This document shows positions 38,197 to 51,503 of a DNA stretch of 64,000 bases, in pieces (position 1 is the first letter of the stretch; every line of letters begins with the position of its first letter). The notes under the pieces were generated by a model. It had not been told where the DNA came from. It did no database searches and worked only from the letters and a program-made list of their open reading frames with translations. The translations under genes and the position numbers were made by a program. The stretch spans positions 12,542,292 to 12,606,291 of the forward strand of contig NC_089313.1 of NCBI RefSeq assembly GCF_036669915.1, given 5' to 3'. This stretch comes from Pocillopora verrucosa. Its lineage: Eukaryota; Cnidaria; Anthozoa; Scleractinia; Pocilloporidae.

Positions 38197-41100
38197 CTAA
38201 ACTATCTTATAAACAAAGTTTGTCCAATGCTTTCCAACCCCCTCCCAGCAGCCCTCAGATGGGGCAATTCCATATTTGTCATACTGTATCTTCTCTGGGC
38301 TGCCACTCCAGCATTCTCCATAGTACTGAAGACCAAAAACCTAACACAATAACAGTTATTTAAAGATAATTGAATCGCGTTATGCACCCATCGATTCACA
38401 GCTTCAACCCCAGACAACTCATGGGCATTTGAACCTTGCCAGGGTGGGGTGAGGCATTTGAACTGGAAGTGTAAAGTCTTTTCAGCTTAATACTCATGCT
38501 TTAATGTAGGAGTTTAAAGGTAAAGAGTCTGCTGTGATGAGTGAATGGATTAGAAAGACAATTTTCATATTGTCAGGAGCTCTTGACACAGAGAATTGTA
38601 CAATATTGGGTGAGCCGTTAGGAGGCAATTTTTGCTCAAGGTTGGTGGGGGGGGGGGGGGGGGAAGGAACTTGAACAAGCCAATCTTCAAAAGTTCAAGT
38701 TTCCAGGGGGCTGCCTGTGGGATGGTAAAGCTTCGAATTGATTGATGCATTTTATACACAGTTTATTAGAGTGGTTCTTAATCAAGGAGAGCAAAGTAAA
38801 GGATGGGACAGAAGATGAAAAACTCCGTATTTGTAACATTTATAAAAAAAAAACAAAGCCCCCCCTACTTCTTCTTCTTCCTCTTCCCACCCCTATTTAA
38901 ATTATGACCAGTCACAAAGTTGTAAGTCAACTCTTCAACAGCCAGTGAGGAGTTTCAGTAAATTGAAGGACAAGAAAGTTAACCATCTTGAGCTCCATTC
39001 AGGCTTGGTTAAGTATATTATTCTGAATATTATTTTGATGGATGCTCACGCAGCACGCCCTAAATCCTGTCACGCTTTCTTTCCCATTCCCTTCCGTTGG
39101 AAAGAGGGAGTAACGGCGACGATGGAGGCTACCTCAGATCTTAGTGGTTTAGAGAGGTGGATTTAACCCTTTCACTCCTGGGAGGGTCCAAAATATCGAA
39201 TGAACACCAAATTCTCATCGCGAAAATGTTAAAAAAAATGTACGACAGAGAGTGAAGAGAATTGGTTTTCAGATCATGGGGGTGAATGGCTTAAAACCCA
39301 GAGTTCATAGTTTGAAATACAGAATGTACGTATCGGTAGCAAGGAAGCTCCTCTGCTGAGTCTGAGAATATTCACCCATGAAATGATTAATCAACTAACT
39401 TTACTCTCCATTTATGAGGGGTTACGAAGGGTTGGCGATCGCCTAAAACTACTACAGCGCTGCTGAAAACCATGAAGATTTTGTGAACAACTTATCCGCT
39501 GTTGATACGAAATACGCTCAGATTTTCCTAATGCATACGAATGGGCATCCTTTATGGTTTTACGTGGACTTACCGCGAGGTTTAGCTTTTGCACTTCTTT
39601 GGCGCAGTCGCCGATGGTGTTTTCTATGTGGTACCAGTCTATATGTCCTCGAAAGTTCTTAACTAAATCGGGAAACGCACGCGCAGAGACGCTGTCCAAG
39701 TAACAACCGACGGCTTCCACTATAGGATAAAAAGAAATCCACGCTTATGCTTAAAGTCCTCCACATTCAGAACCACTTGGAATCGTACTGTCAGCTGTTC
39801 GCTACTTGGGCAGGTTTTGATTATAGTTATAATGGCTGATGAGCTAACGTACCTCAAAACTATTTAAATGTGGAAGTAGAGCGTCTTGCTTTAACCTTTT
39901 AACCCCTTAGAGTGACTAGCATCAAATTTCTCCCAACAATAACACCTCGAATCACGCGAGAATAGAGGTCACAATGATTAAAGAAGCCCTTGATTGTTAG
40001 ACAAATTCTCCTTGTCAGCACCATAGGAAATTTCTGGTAACATTATGGAGAATATGCATTCTGATGTTAGGGTGTACACGGTTAATACCCTTTCCGAGCT
40101 GACGCTTTCCTTTCTCATACTTTCTGGGCTTTCTCCCCTCCCCCCTCCCCCCCAGCCTTTTCCGTCCCATTAGAGAGATTGCGCGAGATATCATGATAGA
40201 CTGTGCGTCATGTTTTTGAAAAGAAGTGACTTACGGCAAGGATAATCCTTAAAGCTTATATCATCCAGTGCAATGTCACTTCGGAAACTTGATCCACGAA
40301 CTGCCTCGAATATCACCTGCAGAGAAAAAAAGTCTATAAGTCATTTCATCAGTTAAGGTGGAGAAACACGGTTTAAGAAGCAGTTCACATCGCTTTGATC
40401 GTCCCACACCATTCTATATAGTCCAGTAGCAATGTCTTGGTTCGCGTGGGGAGAGGGTAAAAAATACGAACACAAAGTGTGATCGTGTATGGGCAGATCT
40501 GCATTGAGGTGACTTTCAGGAAAGATACTGATTTAGGAAATCCATTTCACCCCCCACCCCCCCCCCTCCCAAAAAAAAACATTCCAAGCTGTTTGTATCA
40601 TTGGAAGACGCTTGGTTTCATGCACCAACGAGGTCTTAATCTGATTGAAGGATACTTTTTTGAGAGCAGATCAGAATTTGGTCATAAAAAGGGTTAGTCT
40701 TAGATAAAGACAGTTGCGTCGGGTAGAGGACAATTGAACTCGTGCAAATATTTCCGAAAGGACTTTAAGTTGAGAATTAAGCTGGGTGTAAAAAAGACTT
40801 AAAAAAAGACTTATAAGTTGTGTTTACTTGGTATTGGTACCCCTTGCTAACAAGAGTAACTCTGGCCATTTTCCATTCGTCTCCTTGGTCACCAGACATG
40901 GTCCAGACCTTATGTTTGGTACCGTTGATATTGACATACACATTCAAATCTCCCATCCCTGAGCCATACATGTGATACCAAAACGTCATGCAACGACCGT
41001 TAGTTGCAGGGAAGGTTCGGCTGACAAGCTGTGCCCGGTCTCCTTTAAGAATACCACTGGTTTCGGCATATAGGTAGTAGCCTAGAAAGAAAGAGCTTAG

Positions 41101-44100
41101 GTTATAGGTGGCAGCGATAGATTCATTACCGCAAGCTGGCATTGTTTGGTACTTAGCTCGTGTGGCACCAGATGGAAAAGGTAAGGAAAAGGTCCGAGCA
41201 AATGATAATTGCAATATCGGTATTTTTAAGAAGTCGTGACACCAACTGAAGTTTCTATAATCCTTGAGTTATTTTTAACTCTATTATCGTTTAGACTGCA
41301 ACCTTTTGTTCACCTTACACAGACACCTTACATAGACGTTGAAAACTCTACACCCTCAGATGTAAGAACAGTATCTACAATGCTTTCTTGTTGAAGCTAA
41401 ATGTGCTGAATTTTCCCTCTGGCGATGCGGTGATGTAAACCTTCATGAAGGACGAATAAATACAAATTTGTGATAAATCTTCATTTTTACCTGGTCCGGA
41501 TGTATGATCTCCGGATGGTCCAGTACTAGACGAAGGTGTGGTGCCTGAGTTTCGCTCCCAGGTGAAACCTGAGGGATTACTGTCATCTGTCTTCCAATGG
41601 CACATCCCATCAAAGTCAAATTCACAATCATAAGGCCCTGAAGAATGATAAAAGTGGGGCCTATATGAAAAAGTTTTGTGCAGAAAAGGCTCTACATATG
41701 CAAGAACCGATAGAGAGTGCGATGCCCTATTATAAAGTTACTTAGGCCTAGTAGGATAGCGATACACTTTAATAATGACACGATTTTGTTATACCAGAAA
41801 AATACCAAACAAGTCTAGCTGGCAATGCAGAAGTTTTAGGTTAACTTACAAAAAGGGATTAAATTTTTCCTATTGTTAGACAGAGGACACTACTACGGTA
41901 GCCTTTGGATTGGCCTTTGGGGTAGCCTCAAGGGTAGCCTTGGATTCCTTAGTCAAGGTCAAAGTTACGACCTAACGCGTGTATCCCTGGGTAGGAAGGC
42001 TCATTGTCGGCTTTCCATACAAGCAAAAAGCTTTGTGTGTCTACAAGCCAGAGTCACTCAGTCTTACCGATGTCTACTTACCGATTCCACATGACTTCAG
42101 TTTGCAGTCTTGGGAACCTTTCGAGATACCAGTGCATTGTTTGCCTCCATATCGTGGAGGTGGATCGTCACAGGATCTTGTTCTGGTTTGTGTTCCAAAC
42201 CCACATTCAGCATTGCACAAACCCCATGATGACCAGCGGCCCCAGTGACCGTCGATGGGTGCTGTGCAATTGGAAGGAATTTAATGAATGGATTTTTAAA
42301 AAAAATGTAATTATGAATGGATTTTTAAAAAAATGTAATTATTGACAACCAAAGAAAACAAAATAGCAAGATGCTGATGGAGGCCCCTTGCTAAAGAATT
42401 TTCCCATCCTCGCCCATGCTTCCTACTGGAAGTCGAACAGTTCAATGAGTGGCAAAAACTACAGCTGTCGAGTTAAAGCATTGTGTATTGGTTTCCACCT
42501 TTGTGGCGGAAAAATAACACCAAACGACACAAAGAATTGGACACTGGTTGGTTCATGTGGCTGCTGAAAGGCAACATAGGAACAGGGTGATTGATTACGA
42601 TTGCACCATAATTTCTCCTTTTACCCATTTAAATAGGTGTATCACCTACTTTTCGGATGATTAGATGATTACATATTGGGGCCATAAAATTGGGCAGCAG
42701 TTTGATTGTAACAAACCGTGACACTCCTTGTCACTGCACTTGACTTGTTCTTGTTGAACTCCGTACTGGTCCGCTCCTGGGCAGTCCTTATCCACGTCAC
42801 CAGAGGTGCAGAAACGTTGACGGTCTTTAACACAGAAGGTGCTGCATGGACCGAATTCTGACCAGGTACTCCAACTGTCACTTGCTAATGAACAAAAGAC
42901 GTAGAAATGAGAAGAAAAAAGACAAATAATTTTCACGTTTCTCCTCTAGAACCTAAACGTAAAATTTTGGGTTGTTAAAAGTTTTTTTTTTCGTATTGAT
43001 GTTGCTTGTGTCTCTCTGGTACACAATCTCCTATTCATGATGTACCTTAATTCGAAGCTGACATGAAAGACAACTCAGAACTCATTAGGGCAGTGAACGG
43101 TCGCGAGACAAACATCTCTGTTTCGTTTTCTCTTGATTAGAGAGTCCCGGGCGCTTAGGGCCGGGATAAGGCTTGTTTCGCCTCTTAACAATTCTAGAGG
43201 GCAAATGTATACTTAGAGTTTAAAATAGACTTGAAATATTTGTTAATAAATAAATTCCACTTGAATAGATTTTGGTATATGGTTTGGAATCAGAAAGAGC
43301 CACCAAGAAGTTTCGTTTAGTACACGTCTATCTCAATAATGGCCTAGCTATTTACATACTAAGAAAAACAATTCTCCTCTCACTTGCACAATCATAGAGT
43401 GCATTTATTTCATGAACATCAAGGTCAGTAAATCCATTCCTCTGTCCCAAAGTCCTACTAGGATCCAGGATGGATCGGATGGTTTCTTTGCCATTTTTGG
43501 AGAAGCTTTTACGCCCGTAGTGCATGATGGAGTCAAAATCATACGGGACCTTAAGTCGGTCGATATCACGATGGCTGTACTTGTTAAAGTTGTGATCCTC
43601 ATCTTAAAGACAGGAGAAAGTGAATAAGAGTATAGTTACTCTCCTGAACAGAATGTTAGTTCATCATAAAGTTACCTTCCCTACCCTGGGTAGCATTACT
43701 TTAACTCTTCTTAACTACAGAGGCCGTTACCCGTTCTTTTTTTTTCTGTACAAAGTGAGGGACAGTACGTATTAAGTGTGTTGCCCGGCCAAGACACGGA
43801 CCCAGATCTGTTGATACGGAATCCAGGGCGCTAATCATAAAGCCACGTGAATGAAGTGGGACAGTTAGTGAATTCAAAATTCAAGAACCTCTTCTACATA
43901 GCTGCCATCAAGATGCAATTTCTGTAATGTTGTCATCTGCATTGAAACAAGACACTGAAAAAGAAATTCTTCGTTCCCCATCATCCAAGAAAAACAAACT
44001 AAATAACGGGATACTCAGTGATAGTTACCAGCCGCTATGTTCTCCCAAAGTACCTCCACGTAAAGATTTCTGTCTGGTCGCGACTGCTCGTGCCAGAAAC

Positions 44101-47100
44101 CAACAGCATGCATCAATTCATGCATGATGGTCCCTTTGTGATTACACCCGGGACCAAGAGACAGCTTTTGTCCTGTTCCTGACCCCCAATATTGACGACC
44201 AACTGATGACCAGCACCTGACAAAAACAATCAATATGCGTTTCTATAGATTTTCGTGAAACAAAAACTAAGAAATCAGGGCCATTTGGAACAAAGTTAGA
44301 TATTACAAGGAATTTTTGAGAACTCAAAGCGACAAATACGCTGATAACTTTGGTTTTGGGTCTTTTCGTGTCGTAAAAGCCAAAACCAAAACCAAAGTTA
44401 TCACAACAGCCAATCAGAAGAAAGGAAATTACTTTTAAGAGCCAATCAGCCTAAAGCGCAGGAAAATGTGATCGACTAAGCAGTGACTGGTTTTAGGTTT
44501 GCATCTGGGAGTGAATGAGAGAGAGTGGTGCGAGTTTTAAGAGAAATAGCTGTGGCCGAGGAGAAAAGGAGTAATATGAGATAATGTACAGCGCTTACGT
44601 GACATGAACTTCGATGAGAATTTGAGGAGAATTCGATTTTGAAAAGACTTTTGCTCACCCTGGCTCATGGACAATTTTGATAAACAAGGTCTCGCTACTT
44701 CTCTGCACAAATTTCAGACACGTCCTGGTCTCAAATTCGGCTATGGCTTCCTGAATTGTCGGCTTGAAGCTGTCTAAAGTTTCGGAAAAAATAAAGACAA
44801 TTACTATTTAGACTATTTACTCAAGAAATAAGCTGATAACCAGAACTATATCTTCCTATACGCTGTCAGAAAAGTTAACTTTCCTCTGATATCCTTGAAA
44901 TCGTTTGAATGCAGGAGATCAAAATTCGCTATTGGCTTTAGTGTTGTGTTTCATCAGTGGAAAAGGGTGGTGCAAGGTCTCCTTACCAATTAATACGCAG
45001 CGAAGTAGAGAAGACCACGAAGGGAAAACACAGGTTAATTTCAACACCCACTTGAAAACTGATCCCCTCCGATTTAGCATCCAATTTGTATCCTACCATG
45101 TTGAAGGGATTGGTGGGAAGTAAACTGAATTCTTTGGAAGTTGGACAGAGTCAGCATATATAATACTCAGTGCCTGGTCAAGAATAGTCTAATGTGGTAA
45201 ATGCATAAAGGAACTACGAAGTCAACTTATTTTGTTTTTGATCTTGGCACCGGAATCTTTTGGAAAACAAGGAATTGAAACACTAACCAACAATTTGAAT
45301 GTTTACCTATGTTTTCAGTGGCTTTCTGTAGCTAATATAGGATCATCATTCGATGGATTTAACATTAAATTCCATTTAGCTCTAATGTGGTGTATTTAAT
45401 TATTTTCTCAGTTTCAATTCTGTCTATCAATAGTTTTTGTTAGCTTTGTTATAATTTGCTAGCTCTCACCAGGAAGACCACTGTCGTACTCATAAGGGAT
45501 AACACGAGTAACCCAGAGCTTTTTTCGGTCACGTGCAGCATTGCGCTTCTCCCTCAGACCTATCCCCGATCCGTCCACATCACCATCATCCCTCAGATCG
45601 ACATTGTCATCAGGTGATAACTCGATATCTGCCTCGTACATGTTTACGTCATCATCTGGGCAACACAACCAACAATATTAATAACAACAAGGTGATACAA
45701 TTGATAATTTTACTAATTAACTTCAGTTACGATTGAGTCAAAGGGGACTGAAAATTCACAACGTAGTTAGCCCTTTTACTCCCAAGATCTCATTAGCAAT
45801 TCTCCTTACTGTCTGACGTACAATTGTTATGTTGTTAGTTTGGAGAATTTGGTATTCAGTCAACTGATAATCTAATTGATATTTTTCTTTATTCTCCTCA
45901 GTTGTCTGTCAGGTACTTTTTTGATATTGTAAGGAGAAATTATGCCCAAGGGGTCCAAAAAGGTAGCCGAAGTTAAGCAGTTGCAAATTCATAAAGAAGG
46001 CCATGGTACACGGGATAGAAATGAAATGTTGATTTTTTTTGTGAAGGAACTAATCTCAGCGAGAGAAAGGCGATAAAACTTTAAAAGCAAGGCGAAAAAA
46101 TATAAATATTGCAAAACGTCCACGAGGTTTTAACAAGACGACAGTTAAGTGACATCCTGAAATAAAAATACGTGTTTTTCTGCCCTCAAGTTGATCTTCG
46201 CATAATTTTTTATACTCTATTTACACTGAATTGTCAGCCAAACAACAGTTGTTTACCATGTGAGAATTAGAAATCTTCCGTTTACGTAGAAGTAGAAAAG
46301 GAAGAATATTTAAAGCACGTATAACATTTTACGAGTTTATTTTAGGAGGGGTACCTTTATTAACTTTGACGATGTGATCCAAAATCGTGTCGTCACCAGA
46401 AAGTTGATCTTTATCGTCATGAACCAGACTTCTTTGATATGCTAAAAAAGTGGGTTGAGAAGTTTTTAGATTTTTTAACTAACAAATCTGTAAAAACTAG
46501 GTTTTGGTAATTAAACTGTTTCCCAGGGTAACTAGCAATTAGGCTCTTGCCTAAGAGAGAAACACCTCTTTATCATGTTTGCTCTTTGGAAATAAATATG
46601 AAAGATGAGATTTATCTACAAACGCCTTGAATTCGTTTATGCTCTATCATAAATTTTTTTTTCTCCGGTTTGTTTGACAAAGAAAATTGCCCAAATCTTA
46701 CAAATCTTGTAGAGAACTATTCCAGCTTCTCAAAATCATCATTGATACTCTTAGTGGTACTAATTGTAAACAAATCTAAATCTGACACATATAAGAGAAA
46801 ATTCTGAAATTATATTTTATAGATGATCTAGCATAGGGGAAACAAACGGAAATCCAGGGCAACAGAGGAAAGGTTTCTCGGTAAAATTAAACAAATTCAT
46901 TCTCCTTTTGCTCCGGAAAATTTGAATGAAAGTTCAAACAACTTTTTCTCGAAAGGCTGCTTCTAGGTACTTCTCAGCGTGCCGATTTTGAGCCGAGGAT
47001 ACTTTCATGAGATTTGGAAATCAATCAAGGGATTCCCTCTTTTTGCACAGTAAACCATGCCAAAATCGCGTTTGCAAAGCTTTCCTTCATCGTTATGGGT

Positions 47101-47235
47101 ATTTGTGCTCAACAATCATTTTAAATATTTTTGAAATATCAAAATGAACTTACATGAACTCTGATAGTCGACAGGGCTACAGAACGTCTGAGCAGCACAG
47201 AGTAGAACCAGAGCGAAAATGCTGTACCCTTCCAT
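38197..47235 (-). CDS. Secreted astacin metalloprotease with two TSP1, MAM and a C-terminal Cys domain (paralogue 2)
   Basis: Thirteen exons joined 47235-47154, 46441-46355, 45655-45470, 44773-44659, 44216-44029, 43602-43384, 42884-42717, 42261-42082, 41637-41491, 41081-40828, 40316-40235, 39719-39574, 38340-38197; 1998 nt, 665 aa, phases consistent. Signal peptide about 1-20. The propeptide is longer than in paralogue 1 through an added 87-nt exon and ends at REKR (91-94). The switch motif is YEAD (63-66) instead of FEGD. The catalytic domain has [12 protein letters not shown] (His189, Glu190, His193, His199) and Met-turn SIMHY (Met246, Tyr248). TSP1 repeats ([20 protein letters not shown]), MAM and the terminal module (CYLD ... 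ECWSG) match paralogue 1. The last exon lies 1.2 kb from its neighbour and is easily missed. Probably secreted and furin-activated; substrate unknown. Confidence 0.94.
38647..38663. repeat. 17-base G run
   Basis: An uninterrupted G homopolymer in the last intron of astacin 2. A longer exact count may be unreliable in any assembly. Confidence 0.9.
39165..39300. repeat. Family-B-like repeat fragment
   Basis: AACCCTTTCACTCCTGGGAG followed by AAATATCGAATGAACACC and a closing GGGGGTGAATGGCTT. It resembles the 8.95 kb fragment and the ends of family B. In an astacin-2 intron. Confidence 0.45.
39890..40090. repeat. Dispersed repeat family B, copy in astacin-2 intron
   Basis: TTTTAACCCCTTAGAGTGAC, AAATTCTCCTTGTCAGCACC and TTCTGATGTTAGGGTGTACA, closely matching 28.49-28.70 kb. 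Confidence 0.8.
42283..42340. repeat. Short tandem duplication
   Basis: GAATGGATTTTTAAAAAAA then TGTAATTAT occurs twice in a row between the two TSP1 exons of astacin 2. Confidence 0.85.
43770..43860. repeat. tRNA-like repeat fragment
   Basis: TTGCCCGGCCAAGACACGGA, then GGAATCCAGGGCGCTAATCA, resembles the inverted tRNA-like repeat at 27.6 kb. Intronic in astacin 2. Confidence 0.35.
44340..44610. repeat. Dispersed repeat family A, copy 5 (inverted)
   Basis: CCAAAACCAAAACCAAAGTT, ATCACAACAGCCAATCAGAA and GAGCCAATCAGCCTAAAGCG in the same order as the 23.0 kb copy. In an astacin-2 intron, homologous in content to the copies in astacin 1 but not at the same site. Confidence 0.75.
45765..45955. 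repeat. Dispersed repeat family B, copy in astacin-2 intron
   Basis: CTTTTACTCCCAAGATCTCA, TTCTCCTTACTGTCTGACG and TATTGTAAGGAGAAATT, the closest match of the 11.9 kb copy in astacin 1. Confidence 0.8.
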
Positions 47236-47279
47236 TAGCGACGGAGCGTAAATACTGAAATCTGCCTGTCAAGCCAACG

Positions 47280-47285
47280 TATATA
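47280..47285 (-). promoter_or_regulatory. Possible TATA box of astacin 2
   Basis: TATATA (in GTTATATACG on the minus strand) 45 nt upstream of the astacin-2 ATG. The spacing allows a short 5' leader. No equivalent was seen ahead of astacin 1. Confidence 0.4.
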
Positions 47286-49674
47286 ACAGAGAGATGATGA
47301 TCAATTTCGTTTGTTTCCTCTACAGATGTCGAGCTCCCATGAGTAAGGAACAAGAAGGAGGCAAAATGGAGGCTTGGAAAAACAGCCTGTTAAATCTCAT
47401 GCAGAGGAGATTGCTTATGACAGCTAATCTGTTTGTTTAAGGCGAATGTAATTTTGGCCAATGCGGTTAACTTGATTTAGAGAGGCTACATATATCATTC
47501 TGAATAATACAATTCTGGCTTGTTGCTGGGTTTTGATTGCTTATCCACCAAGAATGTTTAATTTCCCCGTTTCTATCAGTGCACAAATCGCTTATCAAAG
47601 GTGCCATGCTCTTCCAGGAAAAAAAAAAAAAACATGACAAAAAATACAACAACGAAAAATTCTCATTTCACAATTTGTTGGTAAAAATTTAAATTACCAA
47701 TTAAAAAGTGTCAATGGTAGCGTGTAATAATGACGTGCTCCTCAATCCCTCGTTAAATGTACTGGTAAATAACAATTTGAGTCGTGAATGCAAAATACCT
47801 TGCGCTGTATGTCAATCACATATAATGTACTCGTTCACTCTCCAAAGGGCACAGGGACAAAAATATAAAAAAAAAAGGTTATATGCATGACGTTTGCAGC
47901 AAACAGCAAAAATCCAACTTCGTGCCGTTTGCTTTAAGCCGTTTATGCGCTTAAATGAACATATACACACTGGCTATGAACAAGAGATATTACTTGCCAT
48001 TTATCTTCAGGGTTTTTGTTAAGGGTTATGGGAAAAGTAAGTAAAATCGGAGTTTGTTTCGCCGTTTGGCTTTGCTTATAATCACTATTTATTTAAAGGT
48101 TTGCCTCCGTGCGTGTCATATAGCTGAAAATTAAAATAAACATTTTAAAAAAAAATGCGGGGAATGCCAAGGGCAGCCAAGAAAGCACTGCATGTCTAAC
48201 GAAACTGAATGACTTTTTCTCTCCAAATTTGGAAATGTTCTCGAACTTTTTTTTTCGCGTTAACAAACTATCAAGAGGCTTTTTACACGGACTACAATGA
48301 CAAATTAAAAACAACTTTCTAGGATGATACCTCGATTGTGTTTGACTTTGACGTATGTAATGATAAATACGTCCTTTATCCACTTTTCGGCTTGTTAACG
48401 TGATCGTGACAAATGTTTCGCAATATTTTTCAAGACTGCGCGTAAGCCGCAGTATTTTGTAGTACAGTCCATTCTTGAGAGAACTTTCCTAAATCACTTT
48501 AATTTCTATCTTTTTTTGAAACATTAATGTTGAAACATCCCTCGTTTGACTGCTGATCACTTCCACATGCGGCATGCAAACGCTCTTAATTTCGTCAAAT
48601 TTAATTTACCATGGTTGTCGCCCCATCAGCAATAACCTTTCAGTTTGAGTTTCTGGAGAATTGGATCGCCTTTAATCAAAACATCATTGTTCTTCATGGA
48701 ATATTTAAATAATCCTATCTTGCTGCTGGTTGTTGCTCGGTCCTAGAAGTTTAAATTACTTGTATACACTTTAAATATTGACTGTGGTGATTTTCGGAAC
48801 GAAATAATGATAGCTTTTTTCTTCTTCGTTGGCTGCCGTTTACAAACAGCTATTTAAAATTAGTTTTAAACCTCCGGACCAGTAATGAGACAAATTAAAA
48901 AGGAAAAAATTCTAACATATGATTTCATTTTCGTCTAGCATTTCGATTTTCGATTTTTTACCAAATGCTTTCAAACGCAAAATAGCCAGGCGAAATTAGG
49001 AGGAATAGAGTGCCATGCCATGAAACATTCTACACTCCTCTTGCATGACGACAAGGAAAGGTAGACTTTTTATCGAAAAATGGTGGTGCATCACCCAAAA
49101 AAACCTTCCCCCCAAAACAAGCTTTTCTCGCCGTGACTGTCAAACACAAGTCCACTTTAAAAGTATGAAAGAAACAAAAATAAAAAAGGCATACCTAGCT
49201 GATAGGAAAAACGCAATCCAATTTTATCAGAACTCTTTTCCAGACCGGACAGAAGGAAGAAAAAGGCCAAAAAATAATTTGAAAGAATATAATTTCTAAC
49301 GACAATGCAGACTTCACCATCTGTGCAAATAGTCCGCGCGCAAACAACGGCACACCGACTTTTATTAGCGAGATAATGCTTTTACAAAGAACACTTGAAA
49401 CTGTATAAAACTATGTTTAAAGTTCTCAACAACAAACAAATAACTTAACAATAAAGAGATTCAAGAAACAGAGAAAGGACTGTCAATGATATCCCTATTG
49501 ATGTGTGTTTGATAGACGTTCAAGAGTCAGGTGCAACTTACTTTTAATCAACTGAATGAAGCTCTTTTTCAGGCGAATTTTCCTTAGTCAGAAAGATAAC
49601 GATCACGGTCAAGTTAACTGAATGCGATTATGTTGGGGGAAGTAATTCGTGATTGCCATAGTTGTTCCATACTC

Positions 49675-49800
49675 CGCGTCGTGATTGGTTTAGAAACTCA
49701 CGCTCTCCCACATTCAACCAATCAAATGCAAACTCGTCGCTGGTTAAGTCGAATCAAAGTGAACAGGGCTTATTTGGAACCAATCGGCCATATAAGATGA
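49675..49800. repeat. Dispersed repeat family A, partial copy
   Basis: CGTGATTGGTTTAGAAACTC, AACCAATCAAATGCAAACTC and GGAACCAATCGGCC match part of family A with the ATTGG/CCAAT pair retained. Confidence 0.6.
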
Positions 49801-50234
49801 AATGACAAACCTCAAATTGTCCTAGGACATATCTGATTATTTGGTGCATATCATGTGTTGCGTGAAGGACGGCGTCATCGTGTTTTCTTACTCCGTCGGC
49901 GTCTTCAAGCGGAAAAAGGTTTTACTTTTCGGCCAAAATGCCACCTGACGCCGTTTTCACGCTGCTGCAATACATTCTGAAGATTTGTAATCAGTAGTCA
50001 GCGATGAACGTAAATGACATCTTTTTTTCGAAGTGCACACCAAGGGCATGCTGAAATTAGTCAACAACACAGTCTTCCTCTCCTTTGATCGGGAAACTCC
50101 CTTGCCTGTATACTTTTCCTCGCGCATACAAGTTTGCTTCTGAACCAAACGCGTAGACCTTTTCGCAAAAAATAATCCCAATTTTACTTTCAGTGTCTCG
50201 AGGTGACGATGTTATTTGCATTGTTCTGCTTCCT

Positions 50235-50445
50235 TTTTTAAACCCTTTAAATACAAACATCAGTTTCACATTCTCCATACTGTTCTCTTATATTTGGTAT
50301 GTTACGTACAACAAGAATTTATCTAACAATCAAGAGTTTCTTGAGTTAGTGATCAAACCCTTTATTCTCTTGACCTTCATGTTTTTTTCATGGGTGATAC
50401 TGTTAGGAGAATTAGTTGCGTATCACTCATAGGGGTCAAAAGTGT
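50235..50445. repeat. Dispersed repeat family B copy
   Basis: CAAGAGTTTCTTGAGTTAGT, TTTATTCTCTTGACCTTCAT and GGTGATACTGTTAGGAGAA, matching 16.5 kb. Confidence 0.7.
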
Positions 50446-51503
50446 TCGTGGATAGTACAGTGTCATCTCGCCGTAGGCGGAAACTGTACCTCCTTGAGTG
50501 TAGAACAATCCTGAAATCACTGTTATCAAGTTCGAACATCCGCTATCTAAAAAGCTGCTCCTAACACTTGAGAGTAGATTAGCAATATTTTGTTACCTTC
50601 CATTGGCGTAATTTTGGACAAGAAAATCATTTAATTCGCGCGTTTTATTTGGTTGACTTTATACAAACACAATAAATGTACTCTTTCTATCGCATCTTAA
50701 TCGTTGAAAAAAAAAATTCGTTTATATATTACTAAAGGATTCGGAGTAAATTTAACCTTTTGAAAAATCTTAAATTGTATGATTAACCCAGGCTACTATA
50801 ATTTACAGCAAATAATCTCGTCTATCTTTTTCTTCCTTTATGTTTAATGAAAACATTAAAATTAGCGTCACAACGAAAATGGAGACAATCTGCAGAATAT
50901 TTAAACGAGAGATGGGTGTACTTAATGAAACGAACGGTAACTCTGAATTCCGTAGATCGCTTTCCTAATAGCCTCTTCCAGACGACGTTCAGTACGGTAA
51001 ACGAAGCTTGATAGTAAGTAAGAGGAGGAGTGAAAAGGCGAGGGAGGTCTGGGTAAGATTCTTTACCCGACTCAAACTGACCCAAGCCTCCCGCGCTTTT
51101 TCATTACGCCGCTACTACCGAGCTGTTTACTATTTCGCTCCGTTTGACTAACTGAACGCCTGGAAAAGGCTACTTTTCTTCCATAAGTCAATTATGGGAG
51201 AGATTTTCCAGCCGAGGAATAAGTAAAAAAAAACCTGAGCATGAACAGCTGTTGTAATTTCATCAAAGTATCTGAGGCGGAGTAATTCCACGACATTCCC
51301 CGAAATTTACACTCTCAACAAAGATTTAATGTTCTCCCTTATTATAAAAGTGCTTTCTGATTGTCGAATTTGATTCCCTGGAGGTCGGTTAATGTCTGTT
51401 TCTCTTCATTCTTCTCTGGATAATTCTGAAGAAAAATTATCTGTTGACTGATTCTCTAGAAAACCAAGCAAGTTCCACATCAAAATGTAACTCAGAACGT
51501 CCT

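Larger units (their letters stand above)
47236..51503. other. Intergenic DNA with repeat copies, no gene seen
   Basis: No frame here has recognisable similarity or a good exon chain. The 73-residue frame at 50057-50278 (-) overlaps another frame and has no support. Named contents are a partial family A repeat at 49.68 kb and a family B copy at 50.24 kb. Confidence 0.5.

Noticed and set aside
50057..50278. 73-residue minus-strand frame beginning MENVKLMF
   Set aside because: Overlaps another frame on the same strand, no known motif, adjacent to a family B repeat.
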